Of a DNA stretch of 64,000 bases, positions 17,588 through 25,887 are shown one piece after another. Numbering within the stretch: the first letter of the stretch is position 1; every line of letters starts with the position of its first letter. The notes under the pieces are model-generated. The model saw only the letters and a program-made list of their open reading frames with translations. It did not search any database and was not told the origin of the DNA. Made by a program: the position numbers and the translations under genes. Source of the stretch: CAISIP01 sp038326025 (GTDB taxonomy: Bacteria > Pseudomonadota > Gammaproteobacteria > Burkholderiales > Burkholderiaceae_C); assembly GCA_038326025.1 (NCBI GenBank), contig JBBQJP010000008.1, forward strand, positions 1 through 64,000. Reading direction: 5' to 3'.

Positions 17588-19042
17588 TCAGGATTCCTCA
17601 CTCCAGCAAAACCCGTCACGGGCAATCATGGCGCTGGAGGCGCTGGGTCCCCAGGTGCCGCTGGCGTACAGGCGCGGGCCCTGGCTGTCGGCGTTCCAGG
17701 CGTCCATGATGGGTTCGACCCAGCGCCAGGCTTCTTCCTGCTCGTCGCTGCGTACAAACAGGTTGAGCCGACCGTCGATCACGTCGAGCAGCAGCCGTTC
17801 GTAGGCGCCGACCCGTTGGGCGCCGAAGCGGGTGTCGAAATCCAGGTCGAGTTGCACCGGTGCCAGCGTCTGCGCCTTGCCGCGGTTGGCGCGACCCTGG
17901 GCCAGCAGGTGCAGTTCCAGTCCGTCGCGTGGTTGCAGGTTGATCACCAGGCGGTTGGCCATGCCGATATGCGAGTCGAAGATCGCGTGCGGCGTGGGGC
18001 GGAAGTTGACGACGATGTGCGCGTCGCGACCACCCAGGCGCTTGCCGGTACGGATGTAGAACGGCACGCCGGCCCAGCGCCAGTTGGAGATTTCGGTGCG
18101 CAGCGCGACAAAGGTCTCGGTATTGCTGTGCGGGTCGACGCCTTCCTCGCTGCGATATCCCGGCAAGGAATTGCCAGCGATCTTGCCCGGACCATATTGA
18201 CCGCGTATCGCATCGCTGGCCAGGCTGGCGGGTGTCCATGGCTTGAGCGAACGCAACACCTTGAGTTTCTCGTCCCGGATCGCATCGGCATGCGAGTTGA
18301 TCGGTGGCTCCATGCCGATCGCGCATAGCAGTTGCAAGGCATGGTTCTGCACCATGTCGCGCAAGGCGCCCGTCGTGTCGTAGAACGCGCCGCGCTTTTC
18401 CACGCCCAGTTCTTCGGCAATCGTGATCTGGATATTGGCGATGTGTTCGCGACGCCACAGCGGTTCGAACAAGGCATTGCCAAAGCGCAGCGCGAACAGG
18501 TTCTGCACCGCGGGTTTGCCCAGGTAGTGATCGATGCGGAACACCTGCCGTTCATGGAAGATGCCGCACACCGTCTCGTTGATCTTGCGGTTCGAGGCCA
18601 GGTCGTGGCCAAGCGGTTTCTCCAGCACCACGCGGGTATTGGGCGTGTTCAGGCCGACCGCCGCGATTTGTTCGCAAACCGTGGTGAACAGCGACGGAGC
18701 CGTGGCGACATACATCACGACGGTATCGGCCTCGCGTTCTCGCAGTACCTGAGCCAGTCGCGGGTAGTCCTGCGGGCCGGACAAGTCCATGCGCACGAAA
18801 AACAGCAATGCGGCGAATCGGCTGAATTCGTCCTCGGTGGGGCGTTTGTCGAGTTCGACCTTTTCGAACCGGGCGTGGATCAGATCCCGGTATTGCTGGT
18901 CACTGAGATCATCGCGCCCGATGCCGATGATGCGGCCGTTCTCGGGCAAGCTACCATGGCGAAAGGCCTGAAACAGTGCGGGCATCAATTTGCGCCAGGC
19001 CAGATCGCCGGTGCCACCAAACAAGACTAAGTCAAAGGACAT
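17588..19042 (-). CDS. zwf: Glucose-6-phosphate 1-dehydrogenase
   Basis: It oxidises glucose-6-phosphate to 6-phosphogluconolactone with NAD(P)+, feeding the pentose phosphate and Entner-Doudoroff routes. The 484-residue product has the nucleotide-binding GGTGDLAWRKLMPA at the N-terminus and the catalytic RIDHYLGKPAVQNL near residue 180, where the usual DHYLGKE is DHYLGKP. Residues such as FYIRTGKRL and the C-terminal YERLLLDVIDG are standard. It is transcribed divergently from tal. A HexR-like operator overlaps its start codon by one base, implying repression by the adjacent hexR product. Confidence 0.95.
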   Translation of the reverse strand: MSFDLVLFGGTGDLAWRKLMPALFQAFRHGSLPENGRIIGIGRDDLSDQQYRDLIHARFEKVELDKRPTEDEFSRFAALLFFVRMDLSGPQDYPRLAQVLREREADTVVMYVATAPSLFTTVCEQIAAVGLNTPNTRVVLEKPLGHDLASNRKINETVCGIFHERQVFRIDHYLGKPAVQNLFALRFGNALFEPLWRREHIANIQITIAEELGVEKRGAFYDTTGALRDMVQNHALQLLCAIGMEPPINSHADAIRDEKLKVLRSLKPWTPASLASDAIRGQYGPGKIAGNSLPGYRSEEGVDPHSNTETFVALRTEISNWRWAGVPFYIRTGKRLGGRDAHIVVNFRPTPHAIFDSHIGMANRLVINLQPRDGLELHLLAQGRANRGKAQTLAPVQLDLDFDTRFGAQRVGAYERLLLDVIDGRLNLFVRSDEQEEAWRWVEPIMDAWNADSQGPRLYASGTWGPSASSAMIARDGFCWSEES

Positions 19043-19056
19043 GTTCTAAAGTTACA
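19042..19056. promoter_or_regulatory. HexR-like operator, zwf-proximal
   Basis: On the minus strand the 15-mer reads TGTAACTTTAGAACA, close to the published HexR consensus (TGTARTNNNAYTACA type). It touches the zwf start codon and would block zwf expression. Together with the tal-proximal site it forms a perfect 10-bp inverted repeat AAAGTTACAT (19048-19057) / ATGTAACTTT (19075-19084) with a 17-bp spacer. Confidence 0.62.
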
Positions 19057-19075
19057 TGAAAAGGAATGGTGGTAA

Positions 19076-19090
19076 TGTAACTTTGTTTCA
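19076..19090. promoter_or_regulatory. HexR-like operator, tal-proximal
   Basis: TGTAACTTTGTTTCA has a well-conserved left half and a weaker right half of the HexR consensus. It lies 61 bp upstream of the tal start codon and mirrors the zwf-proximal site, so the divergent zwf-hexR and tal-pgi units are probably co-repressed. Confidence 0.6.
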
Positions 19091-19150
19091 TTGATAATTC
19101 AAATCCTCATTTGCATCCGGCCTGATTTCAGCGCCGTCTTAGGAGACTTC

Positions 19151-20098
19151 ATGCACCAGCTCGACGCCCTCAAGCAATTCACCACGGTGGTGGCGGACAC
19201 CGGCGATTTCAAACAATTGGCCCAGTTCAAACCGCAGGACGCGACCACCAATCCTTCGTTGATCCTCAAGGCGGTCGGCAAGGCCGACTACCAGGAACTG
19301 CTGCAGGCAACCGTCGCACAACACCGTGGCAGCCCGATCGACGAGATCATGGACCACCTGCTGGTGCGATTCGGCTGCGAGATCCTGTCGCTGATTCCAG
19401 GTCGTGTATCCACCGAAGTCGATGCGCGTCTGAGTTTTGATGGACTTGCCACGGTGGCCCGGGCCGAACGCATCATCGCCATGTACAAGGCCCAGGGCAT
19501 CAGCTCGGACCGGGTGCTGATCAAGATCGCATCCACCTGGGAGGGCATTCAGGCGGCCGCCGCGCTCGAGCAGCAGGGTATCCACACCAATCTGACGCTG
19601 CTGTTCTCGTTCTCCCAGGCTGTCGCCTGCGGCCAGGCCAAGGTGCAGCTGATTTCACCATTTGTGGGTCGAATCTACGACTGGTACAAGAAGTCGGCCG
19701 GTGCTGCCTGGGATGAGGCCGCGAAGGCCGGCGTCAACGACCCGGGGGTGCAGTCGGTGCGCAACATCTACAACCACTACAAGAAGTTCGGCATCAAGAC
19801 CGAGATCATGGGCGCGAGTTTTCGCAACCTGGGTCAGATCCAGGCCCTGGCCGGCTGTGACCTGCTGACGATCAGCCCGGACCTGCTGGCGGAGTTGGCG
19901 GGCACCACGGCGGCATTGACGCGCCAGCTCGATCCCGCGGCCGCGCAGGCGCTCGACCTGCCGGCTACGCAGTTTGACGAAGCCGGCTTTCGCCTGGCGC
20001 TCAATGATGATGCGATGGCAACCGAAAAGCTGGCCGAAGGTATACGGGCGTTTTGCGGCGATGCCGTCAAACTTGAAAAACTGATGCAGGCGGCCTGA
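19151..20098 (+). CDS. tal: Transaldolase
   Basis: Transaldolase moves a dihydroxyacetone unit between sugar phosphates in the pentose phosphate pathway. The 315-residue TIM-barrel protein has the N-terminal motif DATTNPSLI, the catalytic-lysine segment RVLIKIASTWEG (Schiff-base Lys near residue 130), the THTNLTLLFS-like block HTNLTLLFSFSQA, and the SPFVGRIYDWYK motif. The start at 19151 is preceded by AGGAG at 19141-19145; the longer reading from 19091 covers the operator region. It forms an operon with pgi (25 bp gap) and probably the YcaQ-type gene. Confidence 0.96.
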   Translation: MHQLDALKQFTTVVADTGDFKQLAQFKPQDATTNPSLILKAVGKADYQELLQATVAQHRGSPIDEIMDHLLVRFGCEILSLIPGRVSTEVDARLSFDGLATVARAERIIAMYKAQGISSDRVLIKIASTWEGIQAAAALEQQGIHTNLTLLFSFSQAVACGQAKVQLISPFVGRIYDWYKKSAGAAWDEAAKAGVNDPGVQSVRNIYNHYKKFGIKTEIMGASFRNLGQIQALAGCDLLTISPDLLAELAGTTAALTRQLDPAAAQALDLPATQFDEAGFRLALNDDAMATEKLAEGIRAFCGDAVKLEKLMQAA

Positions 20099-20123
20099 GC
20101 CCCATCACAAGGAGAGAACGGAG

Positions 20124-21677
20124 ATGGCTCAAAAACGTTGTGACCGGACAACCGCCTGGCGCGCCCTGCATAACCTGTATGACGGTGCAGGATCGGCGTT
20201 TGATCTGCGCGCGGCATTTGCTGTCGATCCGGGCCGTTTCGAGGCCTTCAGCCAGCAGGCCCCCCATGTGTTTGCCGATCTGTCGAAGAATCTGATCGAC
20301 ACGGCCGTCGAAAAACAGTTGGTGGCGCTGGCGCGCCAATGTGGCTTGGAGCAGCACCGCGACGCCATGTTCAGTGGCGAAGCCATCAACAACACCGAGC
20401 AGAGGGCGGTCAAGCATTTCCTGTTGCGCGCGCCGGCGGGTGACGGCGCGGCGATGGAGGATCCGGATCTGCAGGAGGTGTTGGCCACGCGCGATGCCAT
20501 GCTGGCCTATGCCGAGGCCATACGCGCCGATGTCGGAATTACCGATATCGTCAACATCGGCATCGGCGGCTCCGATCTGGGGCCGCAGATGGCAGTGCTG
20601 GCACTGGACAGCTACAAGGCGGCAGACAAGCGCCTGCATTTCGTCTCCAATATCGACGGCCATGAACTGGCCGCGACCTTGCGTGGGCTGGATCCGGCGC
20701 GTACGCTGTTCCTGATTGCCTCCAAGACTTTCACGACGATCGAGACCATGACCAACGCGGCCTCGGCGCGGCGCTGGTTCGAGGCTGCAGGCGGCACCGA
20801 CATCGCGCGGCACTTCTGCGCCTTGACCAGCAACGTGGCGGCCGCCAAAACCTTCGGCATCACCACGACGTTCGGATTCCGTGACTGGGTGGGTGGCCGG
20901 TACTCGCTGTGGTCGGCCATCGGCCTGCCGATCGCGATTGCCATCGGCGCGGACGGGTTTCGCGCCTTTCTGGACGGTGCCCACGCCATGGATCAACATT
21001 TCCGCGAGGCGCCACTCGAGCGCAACCTGCCGGTACGGTTGGCGTTGCTGGACCTGTGGTACCGCAATTTCCATGGTTTCAGCAGTCGCAGCATTGCGCC
21101 GTACCACAGCGCACTCAAGCGCTGGCCGGCATATCTGCAGCAACTGGAGATGGAAAGCAATGGCAAGCGGGTCGATGCGCAAGGCGAAAACCTGCCATTC
21201 GCGACGTCGCCGGTGTTGTGGGGCGAACCCGGCACTAACGGCCAGCACGCCTATTTCCAGATGCTGCACCAGGGCAGCGATGTGGTGCCGGTGGAGTTTG
21301 TCGCGGTGCGCAAGCCGCGCCATGACCTGCCGGGCCACCATCCGATGTTGCTGGCCAATGTGCTTGCGCAGGCACAGGCGCTGATGGTCGGAAAGTCAGT
21401 CGGTGACGGGCATCATGATTTTCCGGGCAACCGACCGAGCAGCTTTCTGCTGCTGGACGAACTCAGCCCGGCCAGCCTGGGTGCCTTGATCGCGCTGCAG
21501 GAGCAACGCGTGTTCGTCAGCGGCGCCTTGTGGGGTATCAACAGCTTTGACCAGTGGGGCGTGGAACTGGGCAAGGTGCTGGCCAAGGACATTGCCGGCA
21601 GGTTGGATAGCGGGGATCTGTCCGGTTTGGACGGGTCGACCTCCGGGCTGCTGCGACGACTTTCGCCACAGACCTGA
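20124..21677 (+). CDS. pgi: Glucose-6-phosphate isomerase
   Basis: It interconverts glucose-6-phosphate and fructose-6-phosphate. The 517-residue product carries the signature blocks NIGIGGSDLGPQMA, TFTTIETMTNA, GGRYSLWSAIGLP and the C-terminal SFDQWGVELGKVLAK region. It is slightly shorter than the E. coli enzyme (549) but complete. AAGGAGAG precedes the ATG. The gene sits between tal and the YcaQ-type gene, whose ATG immediately follows the pgi stop codon, so the three are one transcription unit. Confidence 0.96.
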   Translation: MAQKRCDRTTAWRALHNLYDGAGSAFDLRAAFAVDPGRFEAFSQQAPHVFADLSKNLIDTAVEKQLVALARQCGLEQHRDAMFSGEAINNTEQRAVKHFLLRAPAGDGAAMEDPDLQEVLATRDAMLAYAEAIRADVGITDIVNIGIGGSDLGPQMAVLALDSYKAADKRLHFVSNIDGHELAATLRGLDPARTLFLIASKTFTTIETMTNAASARRWFEAAGGTDIARHFCALTSNVAAAKTFGITTTFGFRDWVGGRYSLWSAIGLPIAIAIGADGFRAFLDGAHAMDQHFREAPLERNLPVRLALLDLWYRNFHGFSSRSIAPYHSALKRWPAYLQQLEMESNGKRVDAQGENLPFATSPVLWGEPGTNGQHAYFQMLHQGSDVVPVEFVAVRKPRHDLPGHHPMLLANVLAQAQALMVGKSVGDGHHDFPGNRPSSFLLLDELSPASLGALIALQEQRVFVSGALWGINSFDQWGVELGKVLAKDIAGRLDSGDLSGLDGSTSGLLRRLSPQT

Positions 21678-22934
21678 ATGCCGGTGCTTGCGCCGATGCC
21701 GGAGCTGAGCTTGGCGCAGGCCAGGACCTTGCAATTGGCGGCCCAAGGTCTGCTGGCACCTGCTCCGAAGGCGGCGACCCGGCTGGCGCTGCGCCGCTGC
21801 ATAACGGACATGCAGTTGCTGCAGATCGACACCATCCACGTGGTGGCGCGCAGTCCTTACCTGGTGTTGTTCTCGCGTCTCGGGGCGTACCCAACCCAAT
21901 GGCTGGATGAGGCGCTGGCCAGCGGTCAGCTGTTCGAAGCATGGGCGCATGAGGCCTGTTTCGTGCCGCATGAACAACTGGCGCTTCACCGTAGCCACAA
22001 CCGCACCACGCGACGCCATTGGGGCCTGGAAATGGGGCGTGATCTCGACCCGCAACAGCAACTCCATGTGGCGCGCCTGCTGGAGCATGTGCGAGAGAAA
22101 GGCCCGGTGCGCTCGTCCGACTTCGAGCGTACTGACGGGCGCAGCGCAGGCTGGTGGGGCTGGAAGGACGAAAAACGCTGGCTCGAGGCCTTGTTCGCAC
22201 GTGGCGATCTGATGGTCGCGCGGCGCGACCGGTTTCAAAGGGTCTACGATCTGGCAGAACGGGTGTGTCCGCAAGTGCTGGACATGCAGCTGCCGGATGC
22301 GGCCGAGGTGCAAGCCGACTTTGTGGCGCGGTCCGTGTTGGCGCTGGGTATCACGCAGGCGCGCTGGATTCACGACTACTTTCGCACCAAACCGCGCCTT
22401 CGCGATGCCGATCTCGACGATTTTGTCGCGCAGAAAGTGCTGGTCCGCGTCAGGGTCCAGGGATGGGATGCGCCGGCTTATGTGCATTCGACCAACCGTA
22501 CCCTGTTGCAGCGTGCGCTGCGTGGTGCGCTGCAACCAACACATACGACGCTGCTGTCTCCGTTCGACCCCCTGGTGTGGGACCGCGAGCGCGTCGCGGT
22601 GATGTTCGGATTCGACTACCGCATCGAGTGTTACACGCCGGAGCCCAAACGCCAGTATGGCTACTTCGTGCTGCCCTTGCTGCATGAGGGCGCCCTGGTC
22701 GGGCGGGTGGATGCCAAGGCCCATCGCACGGACCAGGTGTTCGAGGTCAAGGCCATGTTTCTGGAGCCGGGTTTCGCGCCCGACGCGCACTTTGCGCAGT
22801 GTCTGGCGCAGGCACTGACCCGGTGCGCCCACTGGCATGACACGCCGCGCGTCACCGTGACACGTTGCGCTCCGGCGTCGTTTGCGTCGGTCCTGCGGCG
22901 TGCCTTGCGCGCCTGGCAGAACACCGCGTCATGA
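21678..22934 (+). CDS. YcaQ/AlkX-type winged-helix DNA glycosylase (HTH_42 family)
   Basis: A 418-residue protein of the HTH_42 family (PF06224, COG3214). Members such as E. coli YcaQ and Streptomyces AlkZ are glycosylases that unhook DNA crosslinks and alkylated bases. The motif LLQIDTIHVVARSPYLVLFSR contains Gln49-Ile-Asp51, matching the Q-phi-D catalytic triplet described for the YcaQ branch. Tandem winged-helix regions follow, with WGWKDEKRWLEALF and FGFDYRIECYTPEPKRQYGYFVLPLL. The ATG follows the pgi stop codon with no gap, so translation is coupled to sugar-pathway genes for no evident functional reason. Confidence 0.87.
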   Translation: MPVLAPMPELSLAQARTLQLAAQGLLAPAPKAATRLALRRCITDMQLLQIDTIHVVARSPYLVLFSRLGAYPTQWLDEALASGQLFEAWAHEACFVPHEQLALHRSHNRTTRRHWGLEMGRDLDPQQQLHVARLLEHVREKGPVRSSDFERTDGRSAGWWGWKDEKRWLEALFARGDLMVARRDRFQRVYDLAERVCPQVLDMQLPDAAEVQADFVARSVLALGITQARWIHDYFRTKPRLRDADLDDFVAQKVLVRVRVQGWDAPAYVHSTNRTLLQRALRGALQPTHTTLLSPFDPLVWDRERVAVMFGFDYRIECYTPEPKRQYGYFVLPLLHEGALVGRVDAKAHRTDQVFEVKAMFLEPGFAPDAHFAQCLAQALTRCAHWHDTPRVTVTRCAPASFASVLRRALRAWQNTAS

Positions 22935-23134
22935 CGCGGCGCGCAAGCGCGTTTTGCTCCGACTGTCGACCATTGCCTGAGATGGTTTTTGCAGGCGTGT
23001 GACAACAAATTGCGGCATTCAACGCATTTTCTTGATCGAACTCTTCTGGCGGTGCTAGTGTGTATTCCATTGCCGCCACGGCAGGTCATCACCTGCTCAA
23101 TGGTGTGGTGGCATTGCGCGAGGAGCCCGCACCG

Positions 23135-23806
23135 ATGTTTGCCAATGACTCCCCCCTTGACGTCCACTGGGCCGCTACACAGCAGGACTTGAGCGATGCC
23201 TGTGCCGTTCGTGCCCAGGCCTACGGCCACCACGACCCGACGATGGCAAGCCGGTTTGGCGCGGCCGAGCCGCTGGACCTGGCCGAAGGCACCGCCGTGT
23301 TGTTGTGTCGGGACCGAAGCGACGGATCCTGCATCGGTACCGCGCGCATACAGGTCAGTGGTTCAGGATCATTGGCACTGGAATCGGGCATGCGCCTGCC
23401 CGACTGGCTGGCCAGTCGACAGCGCGCCCAGATCTCGCGACTGGCGGTGGTGCAGGGCGCCGCGTCAATGGTCAAGCTGATGTTGATGAAGGCCAGCTAC
23501 CAATACTGTCTGGCGACCCAGGTTCGCTGGATGGTGATCGGTGCGCGCTCGCAAGCACTGATCCGCAACTACCGCATGCTCGGTTTCCGGGATGTTTTCG
23601 AACCGGGTGCGTGGCTGCCGTTGGGTAGCGGCGGCGGCTTGCCGCACCAGATCCTGGCGTTTGACGTCGACGGTGCCCGCGAGGCCTGGCAGGCGACACG
23701 GCACCGGCTGTATGACTTCATGACCGCCCCTGGTGGGTCGGATGGATTGCCGGTGGCGGCGAACGATGGCTGGGCCCGGTCACAGCCCATGGATTTGATG
23801 GCTTGA
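23135..23806 (+). CDS. FeeM-like GNAT N-acyltransferase (N-acyl amino acid synthase-like)
   Basis: A 223-residue protein with the layout of the FeeM / LuxI-like branch of the GNAT fold: an N-terminal LSDACAVRAQAYG segment, GSCIGTARIQV, the EISRLAV-like QISRLAVVQG strand and the MLGFRDVF C-terminal motif. FeeM proteins make long-chain N-acyl amino acids from acyl-ACP. The start at 23135 follows AGGAG at 23121-23125; a longer GTG reading from 23060 is less likely. It is a single-gene unit. No acyl carrier protein or transport gene adjoins it, so the product and role are unknown. Confidence 0.72.
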   Translation: MFANDSPLDVHWAATQQDLSDACAVRAQAYGHHDPTMASRFGAAEPLDLAEGTAVLLCRDRSDGSCIGTARIQVSGSGSLALESGMRLPDWLASRQRAQISRLAVVQGAASMVKLMLMKASYQYCLATQVRWMVIGARSQALIRNYRMLGFRDVFEPGAWLPLGSGGGLPHQILAFDVDGAREAWQATRHRLYDFMTAPGGSDGLPVAANDGWARSQPMDLMA

Positions 23807-24194
23807 AAATGGTTTTGCTGCGCTGTTGGCCCAAGCTTTGTTACACCAGGCTTTGACATCCCTCAGCGAGTGGCGTCAGCAGTTCGCGAGCGGTTTAGTC
23901 CCCAGGCTGGTAGCTGGCGTTGACGTCCGTCAGCTTTAGGATGACTCAGTTCAACTCAGTTCAGGTGTCGTTCCTCGTATCCGGTAACGTGCTCCAACCG
24001 GTAATTCAAGAGGATTAGGCGAGTTCAGAGATCGCAATCAAATCCAGATCCGGGTCTCGCCATTTTTAAGCGTTTTCAGAACGTCGCCAACACAGTCCAA
24101 CGGTGTTTAAACAACGCTGGAACGCGGCCCGGCAGCGGGTCGGGAAAACCGCATAATCGGGCGGCTAAGGAGTCCGAAAAACAGGGCCAACCTC
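23807..24194. other. 388-bp intergenic region upstream of the Lrp-type regulator
   Basis: No gene is supported. It holds a 2 x 10 bp perfect tandem repeat (23944-23963) and an AAGGAG-like sequence 24 bp before the regulator ATG, too far for translation. The regulator promoter presumably lies here. Confidence 0.5.
23944..23963. repeat. Two tandem copies of ACTCAGTTCA
   Basis: The 10-mer ACTCAGTTCA occurs twice without spacer. Its helical-turn spacing would suit side-by-side binding of a regulator, about 230 bp upstream of the AsnC/Lrp gene, but it may simply be slippage. Confidence 0.5.
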
Positions 24195-24686
24195 ATGAAA
24201 AAAACCGGTCTCGATGCAATCGATATTCGAATCCTCAGCGCGGTTCAAAATCACGGCCGTCTGAGTAAAACCCGGTTGGCAGAGATCGTCAATCTGTCGC
24301 CGACCCCGTGTTGGGCACGATTTAACAGGCTGAAGACAGCCGGTTTAATACGCGGTTATCACGCCGACATCGCGCTCGGATCCATCGCTGGACTGACCCA
24401 GGTCGTTGTGACAGTCTCACTGACGCATCACCGCAAATCCGATTTCGACCGATTCGAGGCCCATATCCGTAAGCTCGACGAGGTCACCGAATGTATCGCT
24501 ACGGGTGGCGGTACGGACTACGTCCTGAAAATCCTCAGCCCTAGTCTGGCAGATTTTCAGTGCCTGATGGAATCGTTGCTTGCGGCTGAACTGGAGATCG
24601 ATCGGTACATGACCTACATCGTGACCCGCGAGATCAAATCCGGGCCGCCCAATCTTGCGCGGCTGATTGCCAGACCCGACAAATAG
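24195..24686 (+). CDS. AsnC/Lrp-family transcriptional regulator
   Basis: A 163-residue regulator with an N-terminal helix-turn-helix (LDAIDIRILSAVQNHGRLSK, LSPTPCWARFNRLKTAGLIRGY) and a C-terminal RAM ligand-binding domain (VTECIATGGGTDYVLKILSP). Such proteins form dimers or octamers and sense amino acids or related small molecules. It lies 360 bp upstream of and in the same direction as the crotonase, ligase and DmdA-like genes, and is the obvious local regulator of that cluster. The effector is unknown; in this position a DMSP-, methionine- or betaine-related ligand would be logical, but that is inference. Confidence 0.9.
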   Translation: MKKTGLDAIDIRILSAVQNHGRLSKTRLAEIVNLSPTPCWARFNRLKTAGLIRGYHADIALGSIAGLTQVVVTVSLTHHRKSDFDRFEAHIRKLDEVTECIATGGGTDYVLKILSPSLADFQCLMESLLAAELEIDRYMTYIVTREIKSGPPNLARLIARPDK

Positions 24687-25046
24687 TACAGCCAGCCTGA
24701 ACAGGCTGCCGGGCTGATGACAATAGTCTGATCAGCCTTTCACTCCTGCATTTTTGGTCCGTATTCGGAGTAAACCGAACGCTAGACTTTGCACAATTGA
24801 AAGGCTCCCCCACTGGTCGGGCTGCTGGTTCAAACAGGGTAAATCGCATGAACCAATCAGACAATTTCGGATCCGCCAAACAGTTCCACAAATCTCCTAT
24901 TTCGACGCGCCGGTCCGCTGGAGTGCCAGGGCGTTTCCAGCCGGCTGGTGCGAAGCGCCCACGTAACGCAATGATTTTTCCGGGCTTCAAAGGTGGGCGA
25001 AAAATTCGAATTGGAACAACAACTTGTGGGAATTTTTGAGGTATCT
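24687..25046. other. 360-bp intergenic region between the Lrp-type gene and the crotonase
   Basis: No gene, terminator or clear operator is seen. It presumably contains the promoter of the crotonase-ligase-DmdA-like operon. A GAGG ribosome binding site precedes the crotonase ATG at its end. Confidence 0.5.
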
Positions 25047-25880
25047 ATGACGTCCGATCATTCAGCCATCGACACTTCGATTCCTAGCGAGAGCCCACTC
25101 TATTTTGACGTCGAGAACGGTATCGTTCGCGTGGTGCTTGACCGTCCAAAATCCATCAATGCATTGTCCGAGGAAATGCTTTCGGCGCTGCAATCTTGTC
25201 TCGATGACATCGCCGCGGACCGGTCGATTAAGGTGGTCATCCTGCGAAGTTCGGGCAATCACTTCTGTGCCGGGCACAACCTCAAGGAGATGACCGCTCG
25301 GCGCACGGATGCCGATGGCGGCAAGGCCTACTTCGTCGAGTTGTTCGAAACATGCTCGAAGTTGATGAAAACGATCGTGCGATTGCCGCAACCCGTAATT
25401 GCCGAGGTTCGGGGCATTGCGACAGCAGCCGGGTGTCAATTGGTGGCAGCCTGCGATCTTGCGGTGGCCACCGATACGGCGAAATTCGCGACCTCCGGGG
25501 TGAACATCGGCCTGTGCTGCTCGACGCCGATGGTCGCACTATCGCGAAACGTCGCCCGCAAGCACGCCATGGAGATGCTATTGCTGGGAGAGTTCCTGCC
25601 AGCAAAGCGCGTGGCCGAAATGGGCCTGGTCAATTCCGTCGTGCCCGAGGATCAGGTCGCCAATGAAGCCATGCGTATGGCCCGCATCATTGCTGACAAA
25701 TCGTCTGCGGCCGTCAAGATCGGCAAGGAGGCGTTTTATCGTCAGGCCGGAATGACTCTGGATGACGCCTACCAATATGCCGGCCGGGTAATGGCCGAAA
25801 ACATGATGGCCCGTGATGCCGAGGCCGGAATCGGCGCCTTTGTCAGCAAGCAACCCATGCCGAACTGGACCGGTGAGTAG
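25047..25880 (+). CDS. Enoyl-CoA hydratase/isomerase (crotonase) family protein, ECHDC3-like, lacking the classical catalytic glutamates
   Basis: A 277-residue crotonase-fold protein. ILRSSGNHFCAGHNLKEMT (about 64-83) gives the first oxyanion-hole segment and VRGIATAAGCQLVAACDLAV the second. In active enoyl-CoA hydratases the latter reads GGGCE with a catalytic Glu; here it is AAGCQ (Gln131). The second Glu, normally in a PE-x-x-x-G motif, is replaced by Ser150-Gly151. This pattern resembles the ECHDC3 group, whose activity is poorly known. It starts the operon with the ligase (7 bp gap) and DmdA-like gene. In a DMSP demethylation pathway the hydratase DmdD would sit here, but DmdD keeps both glutamates, so a different reaction is likely. 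GAGG precedes the ATG. Confidence 0.88.
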   Translation: MTSDHSAIDTSIPSESPLYFDVENGIVRVVLDRPKSINALSEEMLSALQSCLDDIAADRSIKVVILRSSGNHFCAGHNLKEMTARRTDADGGKAYFVELFETCSKLMKTIVRLPQPVIAEVRGIATAAGCQLVAACDLAVATDTAKFATSGVNIGLCCSTPMVALSRNVARKHAMEMLLLGEFLPAKRVAEMGLVNSVVPEDQVANEAMRMARIIADKSSAAVKIGKEAFYRQAGMTLDDAYQYAGRVMAENMMARDAEAGIGAFVSKQPMPNWTGE

Positions 25881-25887
25881 ACTCGAA

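Noticed and set aside
24000..24066. Possible tRNA-like 3' end upstream of the Lrp gene
   Set aside because: The sequence superficially resembles a T-arm and acceptor end, but no D-arm, anticodon arm or matching 5' acceptor strand could be found.
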